A program made the translations under genes and the position numbers. Of a DNA stretch of 64,000 bases, positions 30,308 to 39,226 are shown one piece after another. Position 1 is the first letter of the stretch. Each line of letters begins with the position of its first letter. The stretch comes from Photobacterium proteolyticum (GTDB lineage: Bacteria; Pseudomonadota; Gammaproteobacteria; Enterobacterales; Vibrionaceae). The notes beneath the pieces were generated by a model. That model was given only the letters and a program-made list of their open reading frames with translations. It was not told the DNA's origin and ran no database searches. The DNA lies in NCBI RefSeq assembly GCF_001939735.1, contig NZ_MJIL01000065.1, positions 280 to 64,279 on the forward strand, in the 5' to 3' direction.

Positions 30308-31416
30308 AGATACTTTACGGTGTACAAGGTACCGGCAATGGTCATATTTCACGGGCCCGGGAAATGGCGCGGGCCTTTAGTCAGCTAGATGTCGAGGTGG
30401 ACTATCTGTTCTCCGGCAGGCCGCCGGAGCACTACTTTGATATGGCCTGTTTCGGGAACTTTCAGACTCGTCGCGGGCTGACCTTCGTAACTGAAAATGG
30501 CCAGCTCAACCAATGGAAAACCGTGACAAACAATCACCCGACCAAGTTCCTGCAGGATGTGAAGGTCATGGATTTGAACCAGTATGATGTCGTACTGAAT
30601 GATTTTGAGCCGGTGTCAGCATGGGCGGCCAAGAGGCAGCAGGTACATAGTATCGGGATCAGCCACCAGAATGCTTTCCTGCACCCGGTGCCCAAGAAGG
30701 GAGAAGGGTGGAGTGATCGCCTGATCACCCGGCACTTTGCGCCTACCTCGCAGCAGCTAGGGCTGCATTGGCACCATTTCGGGCATATGATTTTGCCGCC
30801 GATAGTACCACCAACCCATAGTAGCCAGATCCGCAATGACGGCAGTGTATTGGTATACCTGCCCTTTGAAGAGCTGGGCAAGGTACTGGCATTGTTGTCG
30901 CGTTTTTCCCAGCAGCATTTTTATTGCTATCACCCAGCCGTCACCGACGATCAGGAGCTGGAAAATATCAGTATCAGGGCATTGAACCGGGAAAGCTTCC
31001 ATTACCGTTTGCAACGCTGCGCCGGGGTAATTGCCAATGGCGGTTTCGAGCTGCCGTCTGAAGCCATCGGGTTGGGGAAAAAGTTATTGCTAAAGCCGCT
31101 GCAGGGCCAGTATGAACAGCAGAGTAATGTGGCAACGCTGGAGCAAATGGGGCTGGCGATGTCGATGGTCCATCTTGACCCTTCTGCTGTTCGCTTGTGG
31201 CTGGACACAGATGCGGCCGGGATGGTTAAAATTCCCGATGTTGCTCAGGCGATCGCACGCTGGGTTATCGCCGGTGATTGGTATAACTGTGATGAATTAT
31301 GGCAGCGGCTTTGGCAGCAGGTTGAGTTTCCCGATTTGGTGCATGATTTAATGGTCGAGTTTGACTCATCTCAGGAAGCCGAGAAGCGTATATTTTCAAT
31401 CACTGGGACTTATTGA
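30304..31416 (+). CDS. MJ1255/VC2487-family glycosyltransferase
   Basis: This 370-aa protein resembles, from memory, the MJ1255/VC2487 family of GT-B glycosyltransferases. It has an N-terminal glycine-rich loop (GVQGTGNGHISRAREMARA) like that of MurG, and a C-terminal donor-site region with NGGFELPSEAIGLGKKLLLKPLQGQYEQQ... in which conserved Gly, Glu and Gln contact a nucleotide sugar in related enzymes. Acceptor and sugar are unknown. Translational coupling to the PAP2 gene points to a glycolipid or lipid-carrier step at the membrane. Confidence 0.88.
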   Translation: MKILYGVQGTGNGHISRAREMARAFSQLDVEVDYLFSGRPPEHYFDMACFGNFQTRRGLTFVTENGQLNQWKTVTNNHPTKFLQDVKVMDLNQYDVVLNDFEPVSAWAAKRQQVHSIGISHQNAFLHPVPKKGEGWSDRLITRHFAPTSQQLGLHWHHFGHMILPPIVPPTHSSQIRNDGSVLVYLPFEELGKVLALLSRFSQQHFYCYHPAVTDDQELENISIRALNRESFHYRLQRCAGVIANGGFELPSEAIGLGKKLLLKPLQGQYEQQSNVATLEQMGLAMSMVHLDPSAVRLWLDTDAAGMVKIPDVAQAIARWVIAGDWYNCDELWQRLWQQVEFPDLVHDLMVEFDSSQEAEKRIFSITGTY

Positions 31417-31761
31417 TAAGCCGTAAAATTGCTTTTTCAGTCGAATAGGTGTGGTGATTAATTGCTCAATAAGGCGTCATTTTTTGCTTATAATTGCGCC
31501 TTTATTTAATTTATAGAGATTTTATAACTTTTTATAACCACTCTAAGGTATTGATTTCATTTGGTTTGTATTCTGAACTTTAGTATTTGCTTATAAGTCT
31601 TTATATTTGCTGAGTTTCGCCTATTGGTTTCGTCAATCTATTTGAATAATACTGGCCGCATCCCGAACAGGGAGACAGTGGTAAGAGCAGAGGAGAAGCT
31701 CTTTTATTCAGCGGTGGCATAACGGATTTTGCCCCAAATTTAATTCAAGTAGAGGCAAAAT
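31417..31761 (+). other. AT-rich leader/promoter region of leuO
   Basis: This 345-nt region is strongly AT-rich, as expected for an H-NS-silenced leuO promoter. A perfect TATAAT lies at 31489-31494 but its -35 is poor. Two hairpins follow: AAGAGC-N9-GCTCTT at 31683-31703 and TTTTGCC (31727-31733) with GGCAAAA (31754-31760), the second covering part of the ribosome-binding site. No credible small gene was seen. Confidence 0.6.
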
Positions 31762-32718
31762 ATGACGCGAAAAACTTCATCTATTCATCCGACTGATAGC
31801 TATAGAATGGAGTCAAATCTAAGAAGTGTTGACCTGAATCTTCTGACTGTATTTGATGCGGTGATGCAAGAGCAAAACATTACCCGTGCCGCCCATAATT
31901 TGGGTATGTCGCAGCCTGCGGTAAGTAACGCTGTGGCACGCCTGAAAGTGATGTTCAATGATGAGTTGTTTATCCGTCATGGCCGTGGGATCCAGCCAAC
32001 CCAACGTGCGAAGCAATTGTTCGGTCCGGTGCGCCAGGCGCTCCAGTTGGTAAAAAACGAATTGCCGTCTTCTATCTTTTCACCGGAGACGTCAAGCCGT
32101 ACTTTCAAGCTGGCTATTTGCAGCCCGTCGGACATGCGCTTTGCTCCACGTATTTTAACTAACGTGGCCGAGCAGGCCCCTAACTTGCGTATGCAGCTAG
32201 AAGCAGAGCTGGATGCTGAACTTGCCCAGAAGATGCGCTATCAGGAAGTTGACTTTGTGATTGACTATGTACGCTTTGACGAGCCGGGCTTTTGCAGTAC
32301 CGAGCTGTTCAGTGACGAACTGGTCGTGATTGCGGCCGGTAACCACCCGCGTATTGGCGATACGATCACCGAGGCAGAGTTTGCGGCAGAGAAACACGCG
32401 GTGCTGAAGTCGATTCCGGGCGTCAAGCTGTTTGCGGATCATATTTATAACCAGCACAATTCGTACCATGAAGCTTACCAGGGCGCGAGCCTGAGCAACA
32501 TTATGTATGTGGCTGGCCAGTCTGATTTGATTGCGGTTATGCCGCGTTGGCTGGCTGAGTCGGCTGCCCAGTCGCAGCAGCTGAAAATTCTACCGTTACC
32601 GTTTGAATCGGCAAAAATCTGCGGTTACCTGAGCTGGCATGAATCGTCTCAGAAGGACAAAGGCCATATCTGGATGCGAGATCAACTGCTGAACGTCTGT
32701 GGTGACAGCTCGTACTAA
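31762..32718 (+). CDS. leuO: LysR-family transcriptional regulator LeuO
   Basis: LeuO is a global LysR regulator that antagonises H-NS and controls leu/ilv genes, stress and virulence functions in enterics and vibrios. The 318-aa protein has the N-terminal LysR helix-turn-helix (LNLLTVFDAVMQEQNITRAAHNLGMSQPAVSNAV split here as the recognition region) and a periplasmic-binding-like effector domain. Its place between leuABCD and ilvIH matches E. coli and V. cholerae. AGAGG lies 7 nt before the ATG and is partly within a predicted hairpin. Confidence 0.92.
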   Translation: MTRKTSSIHPTDSYRMESNLRSVDLNLLTVFDAVMQEQNITRAAHNLGMSQPAVSNAVARLKVMFNDELFIRHGRGIQPTQRAKQLFGPVRQALQLVKNELPSSIFSPETSSRTFKLAICSPSDMRFAPRILTNVAEQAPNLRMQLEAELDAELAQKMRYQEVDFVIDYVRFDEPGFCSTELFSDELVVIAAGNHPRIGDTITEAEFAAEKHAVLKSIPGVKLFADHIYNQHNSYHEAYQGASLSNIMYVAGQSDLIAVMPRWLAESAAQSQQLKILPLPFESAKICGYLSWHESSQKDKGHIWMRDQLLNVCGDSSY

Positions 32719-32737
32719 CCACGACTAGCCACTGCTT

Positions 32738-32763
32738 AAGAAGCCAGCGCCTGCTGGCTTCTT
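32738..32763 (+). terminator. Probable terminator of leuO
   Basis: AAGAAGCCAGC (32738-32748) and GCTGGCTTCTT (32753-32763) form an 11-bp stem with a 4-nt loop, 20 nt after the leuO stop. The T-run is short (part of the stem followed by GTG). A second GC-rich inverted repeat GCCGGGC/GCCCGGC follows. Confidence 0.75.
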
Positions 32764-32988
32764 GTGATCGCCGGGCCCTGCCTCCTGCCCGGCGGCCATA
32801 ATTTCTTACACTTTGTATTATTTCTTTTAATAACTCGTATCAGGCCTGTACCGGCAGGGATAGGGACTGGGATCGCCACGACATAAAAAATAAAATATAC
32901 CGCTTTACAGTTGCCTTTTCTGGTACCGACTGTAGACTTCGCTATCTCTAATAGGCTTACAGGTGTAAGCCAGAATGGCAGAGTAGTT

Positions 32989-34821
32989 ATGGCTGAACGT
33001 GATTTTCATATCGTAAATCGAATTCGTGCCCAGATTGCCCGTTTGGGTGATCGGGTGGCATTGCGTCATCAGGTCGGGGACCAGTGGCAGGATATAAGTT
33101 GGACGGAGTTTGGTGAGCAGATCCACCAACTTGCCTTGGCAATGCTTAGCCAGGGGCTGAATGTCCAGGACAAGGTCGGTATTTTCTCCAACAACATGCC
33201 GCGCTGGACCATTGCAGATTTTGCTGCCCTCTATAACCGTTGCGTGACAGTGCCTATCTACCCGACCAGCACGCCGCAGCAGGCTGCCTATATCATTAAT
33301 AATGCCGATGTTCGTATTCTGTTTGTCGGCGAGCAGGCCCAGCATGATGCAGCGGTAGAAATAATCGCAGAATGCCCGCAGCTAGAGCGTATCGTTGTAA
33401 TGTCTGATGCTGTCGAGCTGGCCGATCATCCTTTAGTTTGCCGCTACCATGATTTTGCTGGTCAAGTTGCTAGCGAAGCCTCTGCTGACATCGAAACTGA
33501 ATTGGCACAGCGCCTCGAACAGACTGCAATGGACGACCTGCTGACCCTGATCTATACCTCTGGTACTACAGGGACGCCAAAAGGGGTCATGCTGGATTAT
33601 GCGAATATTGGCTCGCAGCTGGAAGGCCATGATACCAATCTTGCCCTTGATGAGGGGGATACGTCGCTTTGCTTCCTGCCGCTGTCTCATGTGTTCGAGC
33701 GTGCCTGGACCTTCTACGTACTGCACCGTGGCGGCGTAAACTGCTATCTGTCAGATACCAATAAGCTGAAAGAAACCTTGGTAGACGTGAAGCCGAACGT
33801 CATGTCTGCGGTACCGCGGGTGTATGAAAAAATCTATTCTGCGGTTCACGATAAGGTGGCGAAAGCGCCTTTCCATCGCAAGGTGATTTTTACCTGGGCG
33901 GTCAATATGGGCGCGCGGATGGCCCTGTGTCGTCAGCAGCAGCGTAAACCTTCGCTGATGCTCAACAAGAGCTACAAGCTGGCGGATAAGCTGGTGCTGT
34001 CGAAGCTGCGTGAAATTCTCGGCGGTCAGATCAAGTTTATGCCGTGTGGTGGTGCCAAGCTTGATGCCAGTATCGGCCGTTTCTTCCATGCCATTGGCGT
34101 TAACGTCAAGCTGGGCTACGGCATGACCGAAACCACGGCGACCGTTTCCTGCTGGGACGACACCTGTTTTAACCCGGACTCTATCGGGATACCGATGCCG
34201 GGCGCCGAGGTCAAGATTGGTGGCAATAGCGAAATCCTAGTCCGTGGCCCGATGGTCATGCGTGGTTATTACAAGATGCCGGAAGAGACCGCCAAGAACT
34301 TCACGGAAGACGGCTTCCTGAAAACAGGTGATGCCGGTGAGTTTGACGAGGCAGGCAACCTGTTTATCACCGATCGCATCAAGGAGCTGATGAAAACCTC
34401 GGGCGGTAAGTATATTGCGCCGCAGGTGATAGAAGGCGCTATCGGTAAAGATCACTTTATCGAGCAGATTGCCGTAATTGCCGATACCCGCAAGTTCGTC
34501 TCGGCCTTGATTGTCCCTTGTTTCGAGACGCTGGAAGAGCATGCCCGTGAGCTCAACATCAAATACCAGGATCGCCTTGAGCTGGTTAAGCACAGCCAGA
34601 TCGTGGAGCTGATCGAGAAGCGAGTGGTTGAACTGCAGAAGGATTTGGCCCGCTTCGAACAGGTGAAAAAGTTCACCTTGCTGCCGATAGCATTCTCGAT
34701 GGACAAGGGAGAGCTGACTCCGACGCAGAAACTGCGCCGTAAGGTGATCCAGGACCGTTATCATCAGGAAATTGAGCGGATGTATGAAGAAAGCCATAAG
34801 AAGTCGGTGAGACACCACTGA
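32989..34821 (+). CDS. AMP-dependent long-chain acyl-CoA ligase
   Basis: The 610-aa protein is an adenylate-forming enzyme with the signature [15 protein letters not shown] near residue 188, [12 protein letters not shown] near 377 and the hinge/[22 protein letters not shown] region near 444. It resembles FAA1-type long-chain fatty acid-CoA ligases, which activate fatty acids at the membrane. Its position next to leuO and ilvI matches the corresponding V. cholerae locus. The ATG at 32989 gives the standard start; a hairpin GGCTTAC-AGGT-GTAAGCC lies just upstream. It differs from the canonical fadD. Confidence 0.9.
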   Translation: MAERDFHIVNRIRAQIARLGDRVALRHQVGDQWQDISWTEFGEQIHQLALAMLSQGLNVQDKVGIFSNNMPRWTIADFAALYNRCVTVPIYPTSTPQQAAYIINNADVRILFVGEQAQHDAAVEIIAECPQLERIVVMSDAVELADHPLVCRYHDFAGQVASEASADIETELAQRLEQTAMDDLLTLIYTSGTTGTPKGVMLDYANIGSQLEGHDTNLALDEGDTSLCFLPLSHVFERAWTFYVLHRGGVNCYLSDTNKLKETLVDVKPNVMSAVPRVYEKIYSAVHDKVAKAPFHRKVIFTWAVNMGARMALCRQQQRKPSLMLNKSYKLADKLVLSKLREILGGQIKFMPCGGAKLDASIGRFFHAIGVNVKLGYGMTETTATVSCWDDTCFNPDSIGIPMPGAEVKIGGNSEILVRGPMVMRGYYKMPEETAKNFTEDGFLKTGDAGEFDEAGNLFITDRIKELMKTSGGKYIAPQVIEGAIGKDHFIEQIAVIADTRKFVSALIVPCFETLEEHARELNIKYQDRLELVKHSQIVELIEKRVVELQKDLARFEQVKKFTLLPIAFSMDKGELTPTQKLRRKVIQDRYHQEIERMYEESHKKSVRHH

Positions 34822-34843
34822 TACCGCTTTGCAACCCTCTTAT

Positions 34844-34865
34844 AAAGGAGCCTTCGGGCTCCTTT
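34844..34865 (+). terminator. Intrinsic terminator of the acyl-CoA ligase gene
   Basis: AAAGGAGCC-TTCG-GGCTCCTTT with a UUCG tetraloop is followed by TTG, 22 nt after the stop codon. Confidence 0.88.
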
Positions 34866-35423
34866 TGTGTTTTATTCGTCCCTGTTATTCCTCTATAGCC
34901 GTGGGAATCAAGAGTCGCTGTGCGAAGAGCTCCTGGTTTCGCCTTTATCTTTTCCCTTTCCTTCAGATGAATCTTCTCATTGTTACATTATATTCAGCCC
35001 ATGATCTCTATTGCATAGCTCTCCGGCCGAAGGAAGCTGACGTATTTCACGGTGTTGCAGAGGAATAATGTGAACTGCTTTTAGCCAATAGACTTGATTG
35101 ATAAAAAAGCGTTACAGTTGTTGCGGGTTACCGTTGTTTGTTATGGCAGGCGGCGGCTCACATAGCATGAAGAAGTAAACATGATTTCAATTTAGGCTAA
35201 AAATAAGCCCTAACTATGTTATATCAGCCCGTATAGCTAATTGATGTGGTGTAAACACCTAAAAGTCCGGCCACAACAAGGCGATTGTGCTACCCATACT
35301 GTCTCTTTCTGTAAACGCGTCACTGACTCCTGCGGTTTACGGCATTGAACAGGTTACAGTCGCTTGGTTGGGTCCGGAGAATTAGCTATATGGGATGATA
35401 TACGCGACCTGGAGGCAAGAAAT
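34866..35423 (+). other. Long upstream region of ilvIH
   Basis: This 558-nt region has no credible gene. It holds several AT-rich tracts, an inverted repeat TAGGCT-N7-AGCCCTA around 35190-35210 and GGTGTAAACACC around 35248. In E. coli a long region upstream of ilvIH binds several Lrp molecules; this spacer could do the same, but I cannot identify sites by eye. No leucine- or valine-rich leader peptide was found. Confidence 0.5.
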
Positions 35424-37142
35424 ATGGAAATGTTGTCCGGCGCTGACATGATCGTTCGCTCGATGATCGATCAAGGCGTAAAACATATCTTCGGATACCC
35501 TGGCGGCTCGGTGCTTGATATCTACGATGCACTGCATGAGAAAAGCGATATTGAACACGTTCTCGTCCGTCACGAACAGGCTGCAGTACACATGGCCGAT
35601 GGTTATGCCCGTGCAACGGGTGAAGTCGGGGTGGTGCTGGTTACATCCGGTCCCGGTGCAACCAATGCGGTTACCGGTATTGCGACAGCCTACATGGACT
35701 CAATTCCAATGGTGGTTTTTTCCGGCCAGGTAATGAGTAACCTGATCGGCAATGATGCCTTCCAGGAGTGTGACATGGTGGGGATCTCCCGCCCGGTCGT
35801 CAAGCACAGTTTCCTCGTTAAAAACCCTGAAGATATCCCGGATATCGTCAAAAAAGCATTCTACATCGCATCCAGCGGCCGACCGGGCCCTGTTGTCATC
35901 GATATCCCTAAGGATATGCTGAACCCGGCTGAAACGTATCCCTATAAGTATCCCGAGTCGATCGCGATGCGCTCGTACAACCCGACGACCCAGGGTCACA
36001 AAGGGCAGATCAAGCGCGGTGTCAAAGCTTTGCTGGCAGCCAAGAAGCCGGTGCTGTACGTTGGCGGCGGTGCGATTATGTCCGACTGCGGTGAGCAGAT
36101 CCTGAAGCTTGCCGAATCGCTGAACATTCCCGTTGTTAATACCCTGATGGGGCTGGGCGCTTTTCCGGGCTCGCACAAGAATTGCCTGGGCATGTTGGGG
36201 ATGCACGGCACCTATGAAGCCAATATGGCGATGCACAATTCGGATCTGATCTTCGGCATCGGGGTGCGTTTTGATGACCGGACCACCAACAACGTCGAGA
36301 AGTACTGCCCTGACGCCACTATCATGCATATTGATATTGATCCGTCTTCAATCTCGAAAACCATCGCGGTGGATATCCCGATTGTCGGCTCGGCCGATAC
36401 GGTACTCAATAGCATGCTTAAGCTGATTGATGACCAGAGTGGTACCAGCGACGAGCAGGCGATTGATAGCTGGTGGAGCGAAATCGAGTCCTGGCGTGCC
36501 CGCAAGTGTCTGAGCTATAACAAGAACAGTGAGCGGATCAAGCCGCAGGAAGTGATTGAAGTTCTGTACAAACTGACTGACGGTGATGCCTACGTGGCAT
36601 CTGATGTTGGCCAGCACCAGATGTTTGCCGCGCTGTACTACCCGTTTGACAAGCCACGTCGCTGGATTAACTCCGGCGGGCTGGGCACCATGGGCTTTGG
36701 CCTGCCTGCTGCAATGGGCGTGAAGTTTGCGCTGCCGGATGCCGAAGTGGTTTGTGTCACTGGTGACGGTAGTATCCAGATGAACATCCAGGAGCTGTCG
36801 ACGGCGCTGCAGTATGATATCCCGGTTAAGATCATCAACCTCAACAACCGCTTCCTGGGCATGGTGAAGCAGTGGCAGGATATGATTTACCAAGGACGCC
36901 ACTCCCATTCCTACATGGACTCCGTACCTGACTTTGCCGCTATCGCCGAGGCCTACGGCCACGTCGGGGTCCGGATTTCCGATCCTAACCAACTGGAAAG
37001 CGAGCTGGAAAAAGCACTGGCGATGAAAGACAAGCTGGTCTTTATCGATATCAGTGTGGACGAGACCGAACACGTGTACCCGATGCTGATTCGTGGTGGT
37101 TCAATGAGTGAAATGTGGCTAAGCAAAACGGAGAGAACATAA
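35424..37142 (+). CDS. ilvI: Acetolactate synthase III large subunit IlvI
   Basis: IlvI is the thiamine-diphosphate-dependent catalytic subunit making acetolactate or acetohydroxybutyrate for valine, leucine and isoleucine. The 572-aa protein has the catalytic Glu in [17 protein letters not shown] and the ThDP motif [12 protein letters not shown] with [15 protein letters not shown] start it at 35424, where GGAGG lies 8 nt upstream. Its TAA overlaps the ilvH ATG (TAATG), so subunit synthesis is coupled. Confidence 0.97.
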   Translation: MEMLSGADMIVRSMIDQGVKHIFGYPGGSVLDIYDALHEKSDIEHVLVRHEQAAVHMADGYARATGEVGVVLVTSGPGATNAVTGIATAYMDSIPMVVFSGQVMSNLIGNDAFQECDMVGISRPVVKHSFLVKNPEDIPDIVKKAFYIASSGRPGPVVIDIPKDMLNPAETYPYKYPESIAMRSYNPTTQGHKGQIKRGVKALLAAKKPVLYVGGGAIMSDCGEQILKLAESLNIPVVNTLMGLGAFPGSHKNCLGMLGMHGTYEANMAMHNSDLIFGIGVRFDDRTTNNVEKYCPDATIMHIDIDPSSISKTIAVDIPIVGSADTVLNSMLKLIDDQSGTSDEQAIDSWWSEIESWRARKCLSYNKNSERIKPQEVIEVLYKLTDGDAYVASDVGQHQMFAALYYPFDKPRRWINSGGLGTMGFGLPAAMGVKFALPDAEVVCVTGDGSIQMNIQELSTALQYDIPVKIINLNNRFLGMVKQWQDMIYQGRHSHSYMDSVPDFAAIAEAYGHVGVRISDPNQLESELEKALAMKDKLVFIDISVDETEHVYPMLIRGGSMSEMWLSKTERT

Positions 37143-37639
37143 TGCGCAGGATTGTATCAGTACTACTTGAAAATGAATCGGGCGCATTATCACGGGTTGT
37201 TGGCCTGTTTTCCCAGCGAGGCTACAACATTGAATCGCTAACGGTAGCGCCGACCGATGATCCGACCTTGTCCAGGCTAAATATTACCACCAATGTGGAA
37301 GATGATGCTGCGCTAGAGCAAATTGAAAAGCAGCTGCACAAACTGATTGATATTCTCAAAGTCAGCAATGTGACCGAAACGGACCATGTCGAGCGTGAGC
37401 TGATGCTGGTTAAGGTTAAGGCGAGTGGTTTTGCCCGCGCCGAGGTTAAGCGGACTGCTGATATCTTCCGGGGGCAGATAGTCGATGTGACGACTCAGAT
37501 CTACACCATTCAGCTGGCGGGAACCAGTGACAAGCTGGATGCGTTTATTTCAGCTGTCGCCGAAGCTACAGAGATTGTTGAAGTGGCCCGAAGTGGTGTG
37601 GTCGGTATTGCTCGCGGGGAGCGGGCACTGAAAGCCTAA
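37142..37639 (+). CDS. ilvH: Acetolactate synthase III regulatory subunit IlvH
   Basis: IlvH binds valine through an N-terminal ACT domain and confers feedback inhibition on IlvI. The 165-aa protein has the ACT segment RRIVSVLLENESGALSRVVG and SQRGYNIESLTV, then the C-terminal domain with RELMLVKV and EVARSGVVGIARGE. The start at 37142 overlaps the ilvI stop by one base. Confidence 0.97.
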   Translation: MRRIVSVLLENESGALSRVVGLFSQRGYNIESLTVAPTDDPTLSRLNITTNVEDDAALEQIEKQLHKLIDILKVSNVTETDHVERELMLVKVKASGFARAEVKRTADIFRGQIVDVTTQIYTIQLAGTSDKLDAFISAVAEATEIVEVARSGVVGIARGERALKA

Positions 37640-37664
37640 CGTTCTGAACGACAGCTAGTTGTAT

Positions 37665-37697
37665 CAAGCCCGGCTCGGGAATCCTGAGCCGGGCTTG
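37665..37697 (+). terminator. Probable terminator of ilvIH
   Basis: CAAGCCCGGCTC (37665-37676) and GAGCCGGGCTTG (37686-37697) form a 12-bp stem 26 nt past the ilvH stop. The following TGCTATTT is only weakly T-rich. Confidence 0.75.
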
Positions 37698-37750
37698 TGC
37701 TATTTGGAGCCAACAAAAACATGGTTCTCGGTCAGCCTCTGTCTAACAGC

Positions 37751-37788
37751 TTGCCCGGAAAGGCTCTGCATCTTAGACTAAAGTCTAA
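37751..37788 (+). promoter_or_regulatory. Possible promoter overlapped by a 16-nt palindrome
   Basis: TTGCCC (37751-37756) and TAGACT (37774-37779) are 17 nt apart. The perfect palindrome TTAGACT-AA-AGTCTAA (37773-37788) covers the -10, the layout of a repressor operator. The start codon of a short ORF follows at 37800. The regulator is unknown; the adjacent GntR protein is one candidate. The hexamers are each only 4/6 matches. Confidence 0.45.
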
Positions 37789-37799
37789 TAGGTGATAGC

Positions 37800-37910
37800 A
37801 TGAAATATCGGGCTGCGAGGGCTTCTCTTGCCTGGCAGTTACCGCCTGATAGCTATCGCAAAACTGTCATACTCGCTTGTTGCTTTCGACTTAAGTCGCT
37901 GCTGCGATAG
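37800..37910 (+). CDS. Possible 36-aa upstream ORF or leader peptide
   Basis: An ATG at 37800, with AGGTGA about 6 nt upstream, opens 36 codons ending in TAG at 37908. The peptide is basic, starts MKYRAARASLAWQL and contains an ILACCFR segment; I recognise no family. Its 3' half runs through the interleaved inverted repeats at 37852-37920, and the stop codon lies in one repeat arm, so translation could alter the RNA structure in front of the next ORF. It may be fortuitous. Confidence 0.3.
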   Translation: MKYRAARASLAWQLPPDSYRKTVILACCFRLKSLLR

Positions 37911-37920
37911 CGGACAGTTT
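37852..37920 (+). repeat. Two interleaved inverted repeats (possible RNA switch)
   Basis: GCTATCGCA (37852-37860) is complementary to TGCGATAGC (37903-37911), and the adjacent AAACTGTC (37861-37868) is complementary to GACAGTTT (37913-37920). The pairs cross, so an RNA could form either stem or a pseudoknot-like fold, not a simple nested hairpin. The 34-nt loop contains the perfect 12-nt palindrome CGACTTAAGTCG (887-898 within the 37-kb block). It lies just upstream of a ribosome-binding site. Confidence 0.65.
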
Positions 37921-37955
37921 GGCGGGAAACAATGCGTGGCAGAGGAGTTGGGGCG

Positions 37956-38084
37956 ATGGTGAATAAATTTTTGGTTAGGCTAACCACCCTTGGATTATTT
38001 TTGCTGGGATTTAATGTCAGTGCGCTGTACTTCTTGTTGGCAGTGCTGCTGCTAAACACTCACCATAAAGAGATCTTCTGGTGA
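37956..38084 (+). CDS. Predicted 42-aa single-span membrane protein
   Basis: An ATG at 37956 preceded by AGGAG (37943-37947, 8-nt spacing) opens 42 codons ending in TGA at 38082. The peptide has a short basic N-terminus (MVNKFLVRL), a long hydrophobic stretch of roughly 27 residues (LGLFLLGFNVSALYFLLAV region) and a polar tail with two His ending KEIFW. This is the profile of a small inner-membrane protein with one or two tight spans. An in-frame ATG at 37932 would give 50 residues but has a poorer ribosome-binding site. I recognise no family. Confidence 0.55.
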   Translation: MVNKFLVRLTTLGLFLLGFNVSALYFLLAVLLLNTHHKEIFW

Positions 38085-38138
38085 TCTGGTCTCATGATGG
38101 AGTGTTAGCAAGCAAGAATAAGTACGAAGAGTAAGTAC

Positions 38139-38804
38139 TTACAGATAGGTTTTGATCATCTCAATGGCACGTTGTGAGTGGGTACTTAGAAGCGCCTGCG
38201 CTTCATGGTGATTGCGGCTGAGTACAGCCTTCATCATCGCTTCATGTTCGCCGTTGTCATGGTAACGCTCCTCATAATGACGTGTCTGGCTAACCCAGAT
38301 ATGCCGATAGCGTTCTATTTGCTCGTAGACATCACGATAGAGCCCAAGCATGACGGTTGACTGACTTCCCTCCAGCAAGGCAAGGTGGAAATCGCTATGG
38401 CGCTTTTCCCATTCGTTGAAATCGACATCTGCATCTGCAGGGTTGATTCGACTGAGCTTGTGATAGCTGGTCAGGATATTGAGCTCCCAAGCCTCATCGC
38501 CGTTTTTCATCGCTCGCTCAAGTAGGGCTTGAGACAGAAGCTGGCTGGTTTCAAATAGCTCTTCAAGCTCGGCAATTGATACGGGTGCGACCCAACAGCC
38601 CTTCTGAGGGGCAAAAATAACATATTTCTTCCACGACAGTTGTACCAGCGCTTCCCGGATAGGGGAGGCACCGACGTCATAACGGGCTTTTAAGTCAGCA
38701 ACAACAAGCTTTTGTCCCGGAGCCAGTTCACCGAGCAAGATATCTTGTCGGATCATTTCCATGACTTTGTTGGTCAAAGTAGGACTAGACACTGCGTTCC
38801 TCAT
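38139..38804 (-). CDS. GntR-family transcriptional regulator (FCD domain)
   Basis: This 221-aa protein has an N-terminal winged helix-turn-helix (ILLGELAPGQKLVVADLKARYDVG with SPIREALVQLS) and a C-terminal helical FCD domain (FHLALLEGSQSTVMLGLYRDVYEQIERYRHIW), whose Asp/His set usually binds a metal and a carboxylate ligand. It resembles CsiR/FadR-type regulators; the ligand is unknown. It converges on the small ORF at 37956. An inverted repeat CTAGGC-N6-GCCTAG lies 19 nt before its start. Confidence 0.9.
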   Translation of the reverse strand: MRNAVSSPTLTNKVMEMIRQDILLGELAPGQKLVVADLKARYDVGASPIREALVQLSWKKYVIFAPQKGCWVAPVSIAELEELFETSQLLSQALLERAMKNGDEAWELNILTSYHKLSRINPADADVDFNEWEKRHSDFHLALLEGSQSTVMLGLYRDVYEQIERYRHIWVSQTRHYEERYHDNGEHEAMMKAVLSRNHHEAQALLSTHSQRAIEMIKTYL

Positions 38805-39180
38805 TTTTTATTGTTTTTTATACTAGGCATTACCGCCTAGGGGGTATTAGTAGTAGCTGATTGAATTTAATTGGTAAAAAAGCATCAGCCAATCCAATCG
38901 TAGCCAGAAAAGAGTTTGGTCGTTCGGGATTATACCTTGCGGGAATCTGCTACAAAATGAGTATACGACGGAAAAACTAGTGGGGCGACAGCGAACCCTT
39001 GGTTCTGTGAGTCGTTTCAGCTTATCACTACAGATTTATACTATGGAGATAAGTTATTGATCATTATTGACGGCTAAAAGCATCGATAAGTGAATCAAAG
39101 TGCAGGTCTTTGGGGGGAATGCCTTCCTTCGGTTCGGGCTGGCGGTGTGAGAGAGAAAGAGAGCGTTGGCTGGATGGGAT
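38805..39180. other. Intergenic region between GntR gene and pykF
   Basis: No gene was found here. CTAGGC-N6-GCCTAG at 38823-38840, near the GntR start, could be its own operator. On the plus strand TATACT (39037-39042) is a possible -10 with a weak -35 (GTTTCA, 39014-39019); transcription from it would end at the bidirectional terminator at 39181 after about 160 nt, so a small RNA cannot be excluded. Confidence 0.4.
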
Positions 39181-39211
39181 AAAAAAGGGAGCCTCAGTGG
39201 CTCCCTTTTTT
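39181..39211 (-). terminator. Intrinsic terminator of pykF (bidirectional)
   Basis: AAAAAAGGGAGCC-TCAGT-GGCTCCCTTTTTT has a 13-bp stem and T-runs on both strands, 15 nt past the pykF stop. Confidence 0.93.
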
Positions 39212-39226
39212 GATTCAGTATTCGTC

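Noticed and set aside
32905-32935. FadR-type operator upstream of the acyl-CoA ligase (CTGGTACCGACTGT)
   Set aside because: It resembles the FadR consensus from memory but has an extra central base and a poor second half, so it is not supported without a binding model.
34829-35068. 79-codon open frame between the acyl-CoA ligase and ilvI
   Set aside because: It begins before and reads through the strong terminator at 34844-34865, and has no convincing ribosome-binding site or domain.
37692-37800. cra (fruR) expected downstream of ilvH as in E. coli
   Set aside because: No LacI-type gene follows ilvH here; the small ORFs and a GntR regulator occupy the position.
37852-37920. Interleaved repeats as an integron attC site or a transposon end
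   Set aside because: attC sites have nested arms with GTTRRRY/RYYYAAC core sites, which are absent; the arms here cross instead of nesting, and no integrase or cassette is nearby.
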